The notes under the pieces were generated by a model, which was not told where the DNA came from, did no database searches, and saw only the letters and a program-made list of their open reading frames with translations. From NCBI GenBank assembly GCA_011048475.1, contig DSDZ01000512.1, forward strand, positions 1 through 6,977: a stretch of 6,977 bases of DNA, in the 5' to 3' direction. Shown piece after piece: positions 6,755 to 6,977 of this stretch. Source of the DNA: Bacteroides sp. (lineage in GTDB: Bacteria; Bacteroidota; Bacteroidia; Bacteroidales; GCA-2748055). Numbering within the stretch: position 1 is the stretch's first letter; each line of letters starts with the position of its first letter. Both the position numbers and the translations under genes were made by a program.

Positions 6755-6977
6755 TTACATCAATCCGGTGATGTTTCCCTCATTGTCTATGCTGATCTGT
6801 TCTGCGGCGGGGAAGGCAGGCAATCCCGGCATGCGCATGATGTTCCCGGTGATGGGGATCAGGAATCCCGCTCCCGATGCAATTTCGATCTCCCTGACAG
6901 TCACGATGAAATCCTTGGGACGGCCGAGCAGGGAAGGATTGTCGGAAAGTGAATTCTGTGTTTTTGCTATGCATACC
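6755..6977 (-). CDS. fhs: Formate-tetrahydrofolate ligase, C-terminal part
   Basis: Fhs ligates formate to tetrahydrofolate using ATP to give 10-formyl-THF, the entry step of the methyl branch and a source of one-carbon units. Only the last 73 codons are in the window; the frame is open to the edge at 6977, with TAA at 6755-6757. The translation reads VCIAKTQNSLSDNP, then LLGRPKDFIVTVREI, then GAGFLIPITGNIMRMPGLP and a tail ending in GNITGLM. These match the conserved C-terminus of the family (AKTQxSLSD, GRP.xF, SAGAGF, GxIMxMPGLP). The gene reads into the acsE-like gene with a 22-bp gap. The full length is about 555 residues in the family, so most of the gene lies beyond the window. Confidence 0.92.
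   Translation of the reverse strand, partial: VCIAKTQNSLSDNPSLLGRPKDFIVTVREIEIASGAGFLIPITGNIMRMPGLPAFPAAEQISIDNEGNITGLM

Noticed and set aside
6080..6952. Second plus-strand open frame (290 codons) crossing acsE and fhs
   Set aside because: It spans two well-supported minus-strand genes and their junction, with Ser/Arg-rich composition typical of a shadow frame.
6780..6974. Minus-strand open frame beginning MHSKNTEF at the right edge
   Set aside because: It is out of frame with fhs. The frame ending at 6755 gives the conserved Fhs C-terminus and remains open to the window edge.
1..6977. CRISPR array, tRNA, rRNA, insertion sequence or integration site
   Set aside because: No regularly spaced repeats, cloverleaf, transposase motifs or terminal inverted repeats were seen on reading both strands.

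Overview
The window looks like chromosomal DNA of a moderately GC-rich member of the Bacteroidota, probably an anaerobe. The main evidence is the GyrB protein: its sequence is Bacteroidota-like and it lacks the large C-terminal insertion of gamma-proteobacterial GyrB. A lipoprotein family 3 glycoside hydrolase of the type common in Bacteroidota supports this. The assignment rests on remembered family sequences, not on a search.

Layout. Positions 1-219 are a gene-free, partly AT-rich leader with weak promoter-like and dyad elements and one possible 21-codon leader ORF that overlaps the gyrB start. Two plus-strand genes follow almost without a gap: gyrB (220-2238) and a GH3 beta-glycosidase lipoprotein (2242-4464). 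Three minus-strand genes converge on them from the right: the C-terminal end of formate-tetrahydrofolate ligase (fhs, cut by the window edge at 6977), a pterin-binding methyltetrahydrofolate:corrinoid methyltransferase of the AcsE type (5893-6732), and a fused MetV-MetF methylenetetrahydrofolate reductase (4448-5893). The two blocks meet tail to tail with a 17-bp overlap of coding sequence. No RNA gene, mobile element or CRISPR array was seen.

How the genes work together. Fhs makes 10-formyl-THF from formate. The MetVF fusion reduces methylene-THF to methyl-THF. The AcsE-like protein moves the methyl group from methyl-THF to a corrinoid cofactor. The cassette therefore holds the ends of the methyl (eastern) branch of the Wood-Ljungdahl pathway. 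The cyclohydrolase/dehydrogenase step (folD or fchA) and the corrinoid acceptor and CODH/acetyl-CoA synthase are not in view. Tight spacing (22 bp, then a TGATG overlap) indicates an operon. Finding this cassette in a Bacteroidota-like genome is the most interesting aspect of the window. Whether it serves acetogenesis, formate or glycine oxidation, methyl-group use or methionine synthesis depends on genes beyond position 6977.
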